Below, in pieces: positions 6,722 to 15,347 of a stretch of DNA of 64,000 nucleotides. Made by a program: the position numbers and the translations under genes. The DNA is taken from assembly GCF_015840715.1 (NCBI RefSeq), contig NZ_CP060397.1:1488001-1552000 (forward strand), read 5' to 3'. The notes below the pieces were generated by a model, which was not told the DNA's origin, ran no database searches, and was given only the letters and a program-made list of their open reading frames with translations. How positions within the stretch are numbered: the first letter of the stretch is position 1; each line of letters opens with the position of its first letter. The stretch comes from Synechococcus sp. CBW1004. Its GTDB lineage: Bacteria > Cyanobacteriota > Cyanobacteriia > PCC-6307 > Cyanobiaceae.

Positions 6722-9460
6722 ATGCGTCTGCTCTCCGCCCGCATCCGCGACTACCGCCTGCATCGCGACCTGACGCTGGACTTCGACCCGCACTTCACCG
6801 TGATCGCCGGAGCGAACCAGTCGGGCAAGAGCACCCTCGCGGAGGCCCTGCACCGAGCCCTGTTTCTGCCGGCGAAGACCGGTGGGGAGGTGCACAAGGG
6901 CATGCGCAGCGATCCCTTCCGCACCGAGCCGGAGGTGGAGCTGGATTTCGAGGCCGGCGGCGAACGCTGGCAGCTCTCCAAGCGCTTCGCCGCCACGCGC
7001 GGCAGCGTCTCGCTGCGCGACAGCGGCGGCCGCAGCCTGCAGGGCGATGAGGCCGAGGAGAAGCTGGCGGCCCTGATCGGTACCGCCGCAGTGGATCGCA
7101 CGACGGCGGCGGCCAGGCAGCTCAAGGACCGCTGGGGCCATCTCTGGGTATGGCAGGGCTCCGCCAGCGGCAATCCTCTGGCCCTCAGCGCCCAGGCCTA
7201 CGACCACGACCGGCTGGTGGAACGGCTGCAGGCCGGCTCCGATCTGAGCGTCACCTCCGAGCTGGATCTGGCCGTGCTGGAGGATATCCAGCACCGCTGG
7301 AGTGCGATCCACACCGCTGGCGGCGCCAACCGCCAGCCCCAGGTGCGCAAGGGATCCCCCCTGCAGCTGGCCCGGGCCGCCAGCCACCAGGCGCAGAGGG
7401 ATCTGGAGGCAATCGAGGCGCTGATCGCCCGGCAACGCGAGGACGAGCAGGCGTTTCAGCAGGCCTCCGACATCCTGGCCCAACTCGGCCAGGCGCTGCC
7501 GCTGGAGCGCCAGCAGCGCCTGGCCCTGCAGGAACGGCTGGCCCGCAGCGGCGAGCTCGAAGCGCAGCTCACCATCCAGCAGCCGCTGCTGGATGAAGTG
7601 ATCAAGAACCTGGCGGCCCTGGTGCAGGACCGGGACCAGCTGCGGCAGGAAGGACAGAGGTCCGAGGCGCTGACCGCGGCGCAGGCCCCGGCGCTGGCCA
7701 GGCTGCAGGAGCTGCGCGAGCAGCAACCGGCCCTGGAAAGCGGCCTGCAACAGCTGGAGGCCCAGCTCCAGGGCCAGCTGCAGGCCAACACCCAGGCCAC
7801 CGGCGAAGCACGGGCGATCGAGGCCCGTCTGCAGCGACTGCGGCTGCGCCAGGAGCAGCAGCGGATCCGCGGTCAGCTGGAGCTGCTGGAGCAGCTGCGC
7901 GGGCAATTCCGGCAGCGCAGCGCTGAACTGGAGGCGCTGCCGGAGATCGACGCGGCCGGGGTGGAGCACCTGCGCCGGTTGGAGGCCTCGGTGCAGGCCG
8001 CCCGGGTGCGCTGCGAATCGCTGTCGGCAGGCATCGAGGTGATCCGCGCCGGCCAGCCGCTGCGGCTCGACGGCGAAGCGCTGGAGATCGGTGGCAGCCG
8101 CCTGCTCTCCCAACCGGCGGTGCTGCAGGTGGGCACCGATGTGGAGCTGCGCCTCCTCCCCGGGGGCGGCACCAGCACGGTCGATGCGTCCCAGGCTCTG
8201 GAGCGCGCCCGCCAGGCCCTGGCCAGGGATCTGGAGGCCCTGAAGCTGCCCAGCCTGGAAGCGGCCGCCCAGGCGGAACGGCGCCGCAGCGAGGTGCTGG
8301 CGGAACGGCAGAGGCTGGTGGAGCAGGCCCGCGCCCAGGGCGACGACGCCCGACTGCGCCAGCGGCTGGCCGCGATCGCTCAGGAGCTGCAGGTGCTGCC
8401 ACCGCCGCAGGAGGCCGACGACCTCGACGAGACGGAGCTGGCCGACGGTGAGAGGCTGCAGAGCCGCCTCGCGTCACTTGAGGAAGCCCTGCGCGAGGCG
8501 CGCGCTCGCCGCGATCAGGCCCAGGCGGCGCAGCAGGCACAGCAGAGTCAACTGCAGAAAGCCAGCCAGGCTCTGGAGGCCCAGCGCAGGGCGGTCCAGG
8601 CGCTGGAGCAGGAGCTGCGCGAACAGCAGAACCAGCTGCTGGAGGCCCGCACCCGCTGCGACGCGCTGCTTCAGCGGCATGGCTCCGAGGAGCAGCTGCA
8701 CCAGGCGATCGCCCTGCTGGAGCAGCGACAGGGGCAGTTACAGACGGCGCTCAGTGCCCTTCGCACGGAACTTGAGGCCCTCGATCCGGCGGGCCTCAGG
8801 GCCGAGGATCAGCGCCTGGCCCTGCGGATCACCGAGCTGGAGCAACAGGAGCGGCAGGTCACCGAGGCGCGCATCCGCGCCGAGGAACGCCTGCAGGGCG
8901 ATGGCCAGACCGATCTGCAGGCGGAGCGGGAGCAGAAGCAGGCCGAGCTCGAATCGCACATGCAGGAGCAGCAGCGGCTGGAGCAGGAGGCCGGCATGCT
9001 GACGCTCCTGCGGCGCCTGCTGGAGGAGGAGCAGAACGCCATGAGCAGCCAGTACACGGCACCGATGCTCAGCCGCATCGGCCGCTACCTGGCCCACGTG
9101 TTCCCGCAGCCACCGGAGGTGCACCTGGCCTATGACGCCAGGGGTGGCTTCCAGGGCCTGCAGTGGCGCCGTGGCGATGAGGCGGCCTTCCGGTTCGAGG
9201 ACCTGAGCACCGGAGCGCGCGAGCAGTTCGCGGCGGCGTTGCGGGTCTCGATGGCTGAAGTGCTGGCCGAGGCCTACGACGGCAGCCTGCCGGTGCTGTT
9301 CGACGACGCCTTCGCCAACTCCGACCCGGAACGCCAGCGGGGTGTGCATCGCATGCTGCAGCAGGCGGCCGGGCAGGGTCTGCAGGTGATCCTGCTCAGC
9401 TGCGATGCCGACCGCTGCCAGGAGATCGACGGGGCCCGCCAGATCCGGCTGGGAGCGTGA
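6722..9460 (+). CDS. SbcC/YhaN-like SMC-type AAA ATPase
   Basis: A 912-residue ATPase that partners the preceding nuclease in processing double-strand DNA ends. The N-terminus carries a Walker A (GANQSGKST, about residues 31-39). A long Glu/Gln/Leu/Arg-rich coiled coil fills about residues 215-790. The C-terminus holds an ABC-type signature (LSTGAREQFAAALR) and a Walker B/D-loop (LPVLFDDAFANSDPERQ). I see no CxxC zinc hook in the middle of the coil, unlike E. coli SbcC or Rad50, which fits the YhaN subgroup. The gap from the nuclease gene is 181 bp, larger than usual for the pair, but both run the same way. Product and start are well supported; the exact subgroup is inferred. Confidence 0.85.
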   Translation: MRLLSARIRDYRLHRDLTLDFDPHFTVIAGANQSGKSTLAEALHRALFLPAKTGGEVHKGMRSDPFRTEPEVELDFEAGGERWQLSKRFAATRGSVSLRDSGGRSLQGDEAEEKLAALIGTAAVDRTTAAARQLKDRWGHLWVWQGSASGNPLALSAQAYDHDRLVERLQAGSDLSVTSELDLAVLEDIQHRWSAIHTAGGANRQPQVRKGSPLQLARAASHQAQRDLEAIEALIARQREDEQAFQQASDILAQLGQALPLERQQRLALQERLARSGELEAQLTIQQPLLDEVIKNLAALVQDRDQLRQEGQRSEALTAAQAPALARLQELREQQPALESGLQQLEAQLQGQLQANTQATGEARAIEARLQRLRLRQEQQRIRGQLELLEQLRGQFRQRSAELEALPEIDAAGVEHLRRLEASVQAARVRCESLSAGIEVIRAGQPLRLDGEALEIGGSRLLSQPAVLQVGTDVELRLLPGGGTSTVDASQALERARQALARDLEALKLPSLEAAAQAERRRSEVLAERQRLVEQARAQGDDARLRQRLAAIAQELQVLPPPQEADDLDETELADGERLQSRLASLEEALREARARRDQAQAAQQAQQSQLQKASQALEAQRRAVQALEQELREQQNQLLEARTRCDALLQRHGSEEQLHQAIALLEQRQGQLQTALSALRTELEALDPAGLRAEDQRLALRITELEQQERQVTEARIRAEERLQGDGQTDLQAEREQKQAELESHMQEQQRLEQEAGMLTLLRRLLEEEQNAMSSQYTAPMLSRIGRYLAHVFPQPPEVHLAYDARGGFQGLQWRRGDEAAFRFEDLSTGAREQFAAALRVSMAEVLAEAYDGSLPVLFDDAFANSDPERQRGVHRMLQQAAGQGLQVILLSCDADRCQEIDGARQIRLGA

Positions 9461-9572
9461 CCCCCCAGGAGCGGAGGGGCGGCAGGGGGATTCCGCTTCT
9501 CCCAACAGCAGAGGGCATCGCAGCGGGGCAGGTCATGGAGACCAGGGGTTGTGCCAGGCGATCCGATCTCCA

Positions 9573-9578
9573 TAGCGT
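9573..9578 (+). promoter_or_regulatory. Candidate -10 element TAGCGT
   Basis: This TANNNT hexamer abuts the first possible GTG start of the SIMPL gene. If it is a real -10, transcription starts inside the nominal coding start, and the in-frame GTG at 9600 becomes the better initiation codon. Confidence 0.3.
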
Positions 9579-10406
9579 GTGAGCAGTCGCAGCTCCATCG
9601 TGCCCGACCCGTCCCGCCCTGCCGGCAGGCGAAGCCTCCCCAGCCGCCACCAGCTGGCCGCCCAGGCCGACCACGCCTGGCAGCTGCTGCGCCGCACTCC
9701 GCCGCTGGTGGTCGCGATGGCGGTGCTGAGCGTGGGCCTGATCGGCGCCACCGGGGTGCTGGTCAAGGGTGTCCGCCGCGCCAACGACACGATCACGGTC
9801 ACCGGTGCCAGCACCGAACGCATCCGCAGCGACCACGTCGACTGGACGGTGGATGTGTTCCAGAGCGGTGGCAGCCAGCAGGCCTCGTACCAGGGCCTGC
9901 AGCCATCGGTGCAGCGCACCATGGCCTTCCTCAGGGCCGAGGGCGTCCAGGAGGAAGAACTCACCCTCGGGGCCCTGCGATCCGAACGGGAGGACGTGCG
10001 CGATCCCCGCAGCGGCGAGATCCGCTCCACGACCTGGACCACCACACAACCGGTGCTGATCGGCAGCGACGACGTGGAGCGCATCCGGGCGATCAGCGGC
10101 CGCATCGGGGAATTGATCGGCCAGGGGGTGCCGCTGAGGAGCCAGCCGCCCGCCTACACCTACACGAAACTCGCCGAGAAGCGGGTGGACATGCTGGCCA
10201 AGGCCACCCGCGATGCCCGCAGCCGTGCCCGCGCCATCGCCGCCGAAGCGGGAGCTGGTGTCGGAGCGATCACCAACGCCGATACCGGCATCTTTCAGAT
10301 CACCGCCCCCAACTCCACCGAGACCAGCGACAGCGGCAGCTACGACACCAGCACGATCGACAAGGACATCACCGCCGTGATGGCGGTCACCTTCCGGGTG
10401 GAGTGA
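9579..10406 (+). CDS. SIMPL-domain (DUF541) protein, membrane-anchored
   Basis: A protein of up to 275 residues with one transmembrane anchor (about residues 43-62, PPLVVAMAVLSVGLIGATGVLV) and a periplasmic SIMPL domain. The domain opens with the characteristic TITVTGASTERIRSDHVDW strand and ends with a beta strand DITAVMAVTFRVE. Members of this family (OMP26/BP26-like) form oligomeric periplasmic assemblies of uncertain function, some linked to stress protection. The start could be GTG 9579 or GTG 9600. It stands alone between the SbcC-like gene and a convergent arsR, with a strong hairpin after its stop. Function beyond the domain name is unknown. Confidence 0.8.
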   Translation: MSSRSSIVPDPSRPAGRRSLPSRHQLAAQADHAWQLLRRTPPLVVAMAVLSVGLIGATGVLVKGVRRANDTITVTGASTERIRSDHVDWTVDVFQSGGSQQASYQGLQPSVQRTMAFLRAEGVQEEELTLGALRSEREDVRDPRSGEIRSTTWTTTQPVLIGSDDVERIRAISGRIGELIGQGVPLRSQPPAYTYTKLAEKRVDMLAKATRDARSRARAIAAEAGAGVGAITNADTGIFQITAPNSTETSDSGSYDTSTIDKDITAVMAVTFRVE

Positions 10407-10408
10407 AC

Positions 10409-10461
10409 GGGCGCTGGGGCTGACGTCGCCGGCATTCCACCATCCGTCAGCCCCAGCGCCC
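10409..10461. terminator. Bidirectional hairpin between convergent SIMPL gene and arsR
   Basis: A perfect 17-bp inverted repeat (10409-10425 with 10445-10461) encloses a 19-nt loop three bases after the SIMPL stop. It lacks a T-run, so its use as a terminator is inferred from position between convergent genes and from stem strength. Confidence 0.6.
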
Positions 10462-10564
10462 AGAGCAGGTCGCCACAAAGAGAGCACTGCTGGCTCACCG
10501 TGGCCTCAGGGAGATCGCCGGCGTGAATCGAGCCCCCCGACGCGCGGAACGGGGACCAGGTGGT

Positions 10565-10972
10565 TCAGCCGCAGGGTTGAGCTGATGTCATGCAGTGGGC
10601 CGCCAGTTCGGCCAGCCAGCCCCGCAGGCGTTCGATAGACTCGGGCCTCAGACTGTAGTACACCCAACGGCCGCTCTGACGATCCGCCAGCAGCCCCGCC
10701 TCCTTGAGCACCTTGAGGTGAAAGGAGAGCTTCGACTGGGCCAGGCCCAGATCCTCCGTGAGGTCGCAGACACAGCGCTCACCGCCGGCGAGAGCCTCGA
10801 TCACCTGCAGGCGGATCGGCTCGGCCAGGGCCTTGAGCAGTTGACGGGCCTCATCAACCGGAACGGCAGACGACGCCGACGAGGAGGCAAGCGGCACAGG
10901 CGCAGCAGGGCGACTCGACAAACCTAGGCGTCGCGATCCGGGGGCGGACGACCGCCCACCCCGGCCAGCCAC
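10565..10972 (-). CDS. arsR: ArsR/SmtB-family arsenic-responsive repressor
   Basis: A winged-helix metalloregulator of the ArsR family that releases DNA when it binds arsenite. The core covers about residues 40-125. It begins ARQLLKALAEPIRLQVIEAL, carries the thiol motif GERCVCDL, and has the recognition helix region LAQSKLSFHLKVLKEAGLL followed by the wing GRWVYYSL. CxC next to the recognition helix is the classic As(III) site; further cysteines lie at the C-terminus (HCMTSAQPC). The first 30 residues are low complexity, and the true start may be one of the internal TTG/GTG codons. It is divergent from the GAPDH-arsJ pair, with an ArsR-type palindrome between them, so it probably represses both directions. 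Confidence 0.88.
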   Translation of the reverse strand: MAGRGGRSSAPGSRRLGLSSRPAAPVPLASSSASSAVPVDEARQLLKALAEPIRLQVIEALAGGERCVCDLTEDLGLAQSKLSFHLKVLKEAGLLADRQSGRWVYYSLRPESIERLRGWLAELAAHCMTSAQPCG

Positions 10973-10994
10973 CCCTTAACCCAGCCATAAGATC

Positions 10995-11012
10995 CATCAA
11001 CTCCAGTTGATG
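10995..11012. promoter_or_regulatory. ArsR-type operator palindrome
   Basis: CATCAACTCCAGTTGATG is a perfect 8+2+8 palindrome containing ATCAA-N6-TTGAT, the form described for ArsR operators. It lies between divergent arsR and GAPDH, just after a CATAAG (about 10986-10991) that could serve as a -10 for the rightward genes, so bound ArsR would block transcription start. Confidence 0.7.
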
Positions 11013-11040
11013 AGAGAGTGGGCGCCGTTGCGTACAGAAC

Positions 11041-12084
11041 ATGCGCGTCGGCATCAATGGCTTCGGCCGCATCGGTCGGCTGGTGTTCCGTGCTCTCTGG
11101 GGCCGTCCCGGCATCGAGCTGGTGCATGTCAATGACGCCGGCGGCGACGCCCACACCGCCGCGCACCTGCTGGCGTTCGATTCGGTGCACGGCCGCTGGC
11201 AGCAGGCAGTCCAAGGCAACACGGGGGTTGCCGGGCAACAGCCGTGCTTCTTCGTGGGCAGTCAGCCCGTCTCGTACACCCAGGAGAAGGACCCCACCGC
11301 CGTGCCCTGGCGGGAAGCGGGCGTGGAGCTGGTGCTCGAATGCAGCGGCAGGATCAAGACCCCGGAAACGCTGCAGCCCTACTTCGATGCGGTGGGCCTC
11401 AGACGCGTGGTGGTGGCCTGCCCCGTCAAGGGCGAAATCGCCGGAGCCGAGGCACTGAACATCGTCTTCGGGATCAACCATCACCTCTACAACCCCGAGC
11501 AACATCGGCTGATCACCGCCGCCTCCTGCACCACCAACTGCCTGGCACCGGTGGTGAAGGTAGTGCACGAATCCTTCGGCATCCGCCACGGAACGATCAC
11601 CACCCTGCATGACGTCACCAATACCCAGGTGGTGGTCGATGGCTTCAAGAGCGACCTGCGCCGATCCCGCTCCTGCCTGCAGAGCCTGATCCCCACCACC
11701 ACGGGTTCGGCCAAGGCGATCGGCCTGATCTTTCCCGAATTGCAGGGCAAGCTCAACGGTCACGCCGTGCGCGTGCCGCTGCTCAACGCCTCACTCACCG
11801 ACGCGGTGTTCGAGCTGGAGCGCAGCGTCACCGTGGAGGAGGTGAACGGTGCCTTTGAAGCCGCCGCCACTGGCCCCCTGCACGGCATCCTCGGCTATGA
11901 AACCCGGCCGCTGGTGTCGGTGGATTACGTCAACGACAGCCGCAGTTCGATCATCGATGCGCTCTCGACGATGGTGGTGAACGGCACCCAGCTCAAGGTC
12001 TACGCCTGGTACGACAACGAGTGGGGCTACAGCTGCCGCATGGCCGATCTGGTGAGCCACGTGGCCCTGCTGGATGCGCGCTGA
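11041..12084 (+). CDS. ArsJ-associated glyceraldehyde-3-phosphate dehydrogenase
   Basis: A 347-residue GAPDH. The N-terminal NAD fold starts [14 protein letters not shown], the catalytic cysteine lies in [11 protein letters not shown], and the C-terminal [16 protein letters not shown] is classic. In arsenic operons this enzyme uses arsenate in place of phosphate to make 1-arseno-3-phosphoglycerate, which ArsJ then exports. The neighbouring ArsR-type repressor and the arsJ gene 9 bp downstream point to that role rather than central carbon metabolism. Induction by arsenic through the upstream palindrome is expected. The start ATG follows the operator by 28 bp. Confidence 0.9.
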   Translation: MRVGINGFGRIGRLVFRALWGRPGIELVHVNDAGGDAHTAAHLLAFDSVHGRWQQAVQGNTGVAGQQPCFFVGSQPVSYTQEKDPTAVPWREAGVELVLECSGRIKTPETLQPYFDAVGLRRVVVACPVKGEIAGAEALNIVFGINHHLYNPEQHRLITAASCTTNCLAPVVKVVHESFGIRHGTITTLHDVTNTQVVVDGFKSDLRRSRSCLQSLIPTTTGSAKAIGLIFPELQGKLNGHAVRVPLLNASLTDAVFELERSVTVEEVNGAFEAAATGPLHGILGYETRPLVSVDYVNDSRSSIIDALSTMVVNGTQLKVYAWYDNEWGYSCRMADLVSHVALLDAR

Positions 12085-12093
12085 GGTGCAGCC

Positions 12094-13389
12094 ATGAGCA
12101 GCGATCAACCTCCCGCCTCGATCGAAGCCATGCACAAGCCAGGTCGGGCGCTCTCGGCCCTGCAGCAGTATGCGATCGTCACCGCCAACTACTGGGCCTT
12201 CACGCTCACCGATGGCGCCCTGCGCATGCTCGTGGTGTTCCACTTCCACGCGCTTGGCTACAGCACGCTGGAGATCGCCTTCCTGTTTCTCTTCTACGAG
12301 TTCTTCGGCATCATCACCAACCTCTACGGCGGCTGGCTGGGGGCCCGTTTCGGTCTGCGCCTGACCCTCTGGAGCGGCACGCTGATGCAGGTGGCGGCCC
12401 TGCTGATGCTGATCCCGGTGGCCGACTCCTGGCCGAAGTGGTGGAGCGTCGCCTATGTGATGGTGGCCCAGGCGCTCAGCGGCATCGCCAAGGATCTCAA
12501 CAAGATGAGCGCCAAAAGCGCCATCAAGACCGTGGTGCCGGAAACGCCCGAGGATCACAGCCAGGGCGAGAATCAGCTGTTCCAGTGGGTGGCGATCCTC
12601 ACCGGCTCCAAGAACGCGCTCAAGGGCGTCGGTTTCTTCCTCGGTGGTGTGCTGCTCACCACCATCGGCTTCAACGCGGCGGTGGGAGCAATGGCGGCCG
12701 GGTTGTTCCTGGCTTTCCTGCTCACTCTGGTGCTGCCCGCTGAGATCGGCCGCATGAAGCAGAAGCCCGGCTTCACCGCTCTGTTCTCCAAATCCGCCGG
12801 CATCAACATCCTCTCGCTGGCGCGGTTCTTTCTCTTCGGTGCCCGCGACGTGTGGTTCGTGGTGGCCCTGCCGGTGTTTCTGCAGCAGGCCCTGGGCTGG
12901 CGCTTCTGGGAGGTGGGCGGCTTCATGGGCCTGTGGGTGATCGGCTACGGCATCGTGCAGGGATCGGCACCGGCCCTGCGCCGCAGCTGGGGCCAGAGCG
13001 GCCCTCCCGGTGTGGGTGCGGTGGAGTTCTGGAGTGCCCTGCTCACCGCCATTCCTGCCCTGATCGCCATCGCTCTCTGGCGTGAAGTGGCCCATCCCGC
13101 AGTGGCTGTGGTGGTGGGGCTGGCGGCCTTCGGCGTGGTGTTCGCCATGAATTCCTCGATTCACAGCTACATGATCCTCGCCTACACAGAAGCCGAGGAT
13201 GTGAGCCTCAACGTCGGCTTCTATTACATGGCCAACGCCGCCGGCCGCCTGCTCGGCACGGTGCTCTCCGGCGCCCTGTTTCTCGTGGGCGGCCTGCAGG
13301 CCTGTCTGTGGTGCTCAGCCCTGCTGGTGGGCCTGGCGTTCGCGGCCAGCACCCGGTTGCCCACGCCGCCGCGACACGCCACCGGCTGA
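12094..13389 (+). CDS. arsJ: ArsJ organoarsenical efflux MFS permease
   Basis: A 431-residue inner-membrane permease of the major facilitator superfamily with about twelve hydrophobic segments. The N-terminal region LSALQQYAIVTANYWAFTL, the LSGIAKDLNKMSAKSAIK loop and the MLVVFHFHALGY segment are hallmarks of ArsJ as I know the family. It exports 1-arseno-3-phosphoglycerate made by the GAPDH encoded immediately upstream, which removes arsenate in two steps. The 9-bp gap means one transcript. An internal ATG at codon 13 is an alternative start, but the upstream ATG fits the operon spacing. Confidence 0.92.
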   Translation: MSSDQPPASIEAMHKPGRALSALQQYAIVTANYWAFTLTDGALRMLVVFHFHALGYSTLEIAFLFLFYEFFGIITNLYGGWLGARFGLRLTLWSGTLMQVAALLMLIPVADSWPKWWSVAYVMVAQALSGIAKDLNKMSAKSAIKTVVPETPEDHSQGENQLFQWVAILTGSKNALKGVGFFLGGVLLTTIGFNAAVGAMAAGLFLAFLLTLVLPAEIGRMKQKPGFTALFSKSAGINILSLARFFLFGARDVWFVVALPVFLQQALGWRFWEVGGFMGLWVIGYGIVQGSAPALRRSWGQSGPPGVGAVEFWSALLTAIPALIAIALWREVAHPAVAVVVGLAAFGVVFAMNSSIHSYMILAYTEAEDVSLNVGFYYMANAAGRLLGTVLSGALFLVGGLQACLWCSALLVGLAFAASTRLPTPPRHATG

Positions 13390-13721
13390 TCGTCACGTCA
13401 GACCATGCCTGGACGCTGATCGAAAGCGATGGTGAGGCAGCAGGACCAGCCATGGCCAGCAAGAGTCCTGAAGGCGGAGCGCTGGAGCGACGCCTACGCC
13501 CCTCGAAGACACTCGGCAGGAGCATGGCCAGGCTCCTGAATCACCACAGCTTTACAGGCTGTGTATGGTTTTGACTCGCCAGGTTGCGCTTCATCCCCGC
13601 ATCTTGCGGAGTGTGGCATCGAGGGTTGCATCGCTGGCCAGCCAAGCGACTCCTGTCCATCATGGTGGCAGGAGAACGCGCCAGCTTCCATGGCAAGCGG
13701 TGGTGCGATGGTGAGAACAGG
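13390..13721. other. Intergenic region with two small inverted repeats
   Basis: About 330 bp with no supported gene. CAGGAGC (13517-13523) pairs with GCTCCTG (13532-13538), and CACAGC (13545-13550) pairs with GCTGTG (13558-13563), the second followed by TATGGTTTT. The latter resembles a weak terminator for arsJ; either could also be a regulator site for the AraC-like gene downstream. Confidence 0.4.
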
Positions 13722-14171
13722 ATGAAACACGACAAGAGACCGCAGCAAGCGATTGCGTTGGATTGCCTGGATTGCAGCAATCCCCTGCAACTTGTGAGCG
13801 ACGCTCTACGCTATTTCGGACTGCACTTTCGGGAGCCGATTGCCATCCCCGAGCTGGCTGATGCCCTCGGCACGAGTGTGGGCTGCCTGGATCTCAGCTT
13901 CGGGCGCATCCGCGGCGTCACACCAGAGCGAGCCCTCCAGGAACATCGCCTCAACAAACTGTTTGTCGCGCTCACCGATCAGCCCCGTCAGGGCCTGAGC
14001 CGGGCGATCCGATCCTGCGGACTGGGCCAGACGACGGGGGTGCTGGCCCTGTTCGAAGAGGAGTTCGGGATTGACATGCCCCTGTTTCTGCTCACCTGTC
14101 GGCGTGCCGCCGATGACCGTCTGTTCCGCCTGCAGCACCCGGAAGCGGAAGCCCTCGTCCTGCCGGTCTGA
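13722..14171 (+). CDS. Small AraC-type HTH protein
   Basis: A 149-residue protein that is almost wholly an AraC-like double helix-turn-helix region. The first HTH lies around PIAIPELADALGTSVGCLDLSFGRIRG, followed by the linker helix TPERALQEHRLNKLFVAL and a second HTH around IRSCGLGQTTGVLALFEEEFGID. No ligand-binding domain remains, so it is either a stand-alone DNA-binding protein or a trimmed relative. I chose ATG 13722 because upstream sequence in this frame lacks the family pattern. It is separated from arsJ by 330 bp and is probably not part of the arsenic unit. The target is unknown. Confidence 0.6.
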   Translation: MKHDKRPQQAIALDCLDCSNPLQLVSDALRYFGLHFREPIAIPELADALGTSVGCLDLSFGRIRGVTPERALQEHRLNKLFVALTDQPRQGLSRAIRSCGLGQTTGVLALFEEEFGIDMPLFLLTCRRAADDRLFRLQHPEAEALVLPV

Positions 14172-14205
14172 CGCCCATCCCGGCCTCGACCATCACAGGC
14201 CTGCA

Positions 14206-14232
14206 CCAAAAACCCCCGGCCGAAGCCGGGGG
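14206..14232 (-). terminator. Rho-independent terminator of the Hsp20 gene
   Basis: CCCCCGGC (14213-14220), loop CGAA, and GCCGGGGG (14225-14232) form a strong stem. Read on the minus strand it is followed by a T-run (AAAAA at 14208-14212 on the plus strand). It lies 50 bp past the Hsp20 stop and can also halt the convergent AraC-type gene. Confidence 0.85.
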
Positions 14233-14281
14233 CCCAGTGGTGTCATCGGGTGGGCCGCAGCCCCGTGCAGGACTCAGGCCA

Positions 14282-14767
14282 TCAACCCTCCACCTTCACG
14301 GTCACGCTGCTCACCTTGTTGGCCTTGGGCGCGGTGACGGTGAGCAGGCCATCGCGGTAGACGGCCTGCAGCTGCTCCCGCTCGATCGGCACCGGGAAGC
14401 GGAAGCTGCGGCTCCAGGTGCCGTAGCGGAACTCGCTCAGCAGCGGAGCCTGCTGCGGGGGGCGTGGCTTCTCGGAGCGGACAGGTGTTTCTCGGGTGGG
14501 TTCACCGGGTGCGGCATCGGCAGCCGCCGGCTCGGGAAGCGCACGATGGCTGCGGCGCTCAGCGCTGATCAGCAGGGTGCGCTCGGTGGCCTTCACCTCG
14601 ATGGCGGCCTTGTCGACGCCGGGGAGTTCGAGAACCACCTCATAGGCCTCGGGGGTTTCGTGCACCTCGGCGGCGGGCACGCGCTCGGCGCTGTGCAGCT
14701 GCTGGCTGAGCTGCTGCTCGATCCGGTCGAACAGATCGAAGGGAGAGGAGGAGCGAAGGGTCAGCAT
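14282..14767 (-). CDS. Hsp20/alpha-crystallin small heat-shock protein
   Basis: A 161-residue holdase chaperone. An N-terminal helix (SPFDLFDRIEQQLSQQL) is followed by an alpha-crystallin domain starting AAEVHETPEAYEVVLELPGVDKAAIEV. The domain ends with the conserved GLLTVTAPKA strand and a short tail. A proline- and glutamate-rich insert sits between the domain's two halves (about residues 80-105), larger than in most bacterial Hsp20s. I took ATG 14767 (MLTLRSSSPF) rather than the upstream ATG 14836, since this is the usual start of cyanobacterial HspA-like proteins. The gene is alone, with its own terminator downstream. Confidence 0.88.
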   Translation of the reverse strand: MLTLRSSSPFDLFDRIEQQLSQQLHSAERVPAAEVHETPEAYEVVLELPGVDKAAIEVKATERTLLISAERRSHRALPEPAAADAAPGEPTRETPVRSEKPRPPQQAPLLSEFRYGTWSRSFRFPVPIEREQLQAVYRDGLLTVTAPKANKVSSVTVKVEG

Positions 14768-14978
14768 CGTTCGGATGGCGAAGGTTGGGGACGCGGGGCG
14801 GGGAAGCTGTGCTCCGATCGCCCCCGGTGAACGCACTGTCGCCGCAGCGGCCCACAGCCGGGGAGGGGCGAGCCGAACCCCGCGATTCGGCCCTCCTCCC
14901 AGGGGTTCGGGGCCCCGAATCGCCTGGTGGTGTCAACCGAATCAGGCCCGGGCTGGCACGGGAGGACCTGCCAGCAGC

Positions 14979-15224
14979 TCACGGCTGAGAGGCCTTGCTC
15001 ACCGATGGGCTGGGTCTCCGCCCGATCGACCCCAGCACCGGCCTGAGCGGCTGGGGGATCTGCAGTTGCTGTTCCGCCCAGTGGGCGGTGAGGGCGGCCA
15101 GAAGGCTGTTGCGGTCGCCGTGGATGCGGAGCATGGCGGGATCGAAATCGCTGGTCCCCAGCCTGATCCGGCCTGCGGATGTCGGGCGTGCAGAGGTGAC
15201 AGGGGCCGGCATCCGATGGCACAA
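14979..15224 (-). CDS. Possible small hypothetical protein
   Basis: An 81-codon frame, or about 52 codons from an internal ATG at 15131, that encodes a tidy amphipathic stretch (LRIHGDRNSLLAALTAHWAEQQLQIPQ). From about codon 27 nearly every third base is G or C, as in real genes here. I do not recognise it. It is the best coding candidate in the 580 bp between the Hsp20 and GGDEF genes, and may be spurious. Confidence 0.3.
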   Translation of the reverse strand: MCHRMPAPVTSARPTSAGRIRLGTSDFDPAMLRIHGDRNSLLAALTAHWAEQQLQIPQPLRPVLGSIGRRPSPSVSKASQP

Positions 15225-15347
15225 CCTCAGCCATCAGCGGCGGCAGAGTCACGGTGCCTTCAGGGAGGCGCCTCTCCCACGCTGACTTTGATCAGCGACC
15301 GACCCCGAATGACGCACGTCCTGTGGTGGGATGTTCGGCTGCTCGAT

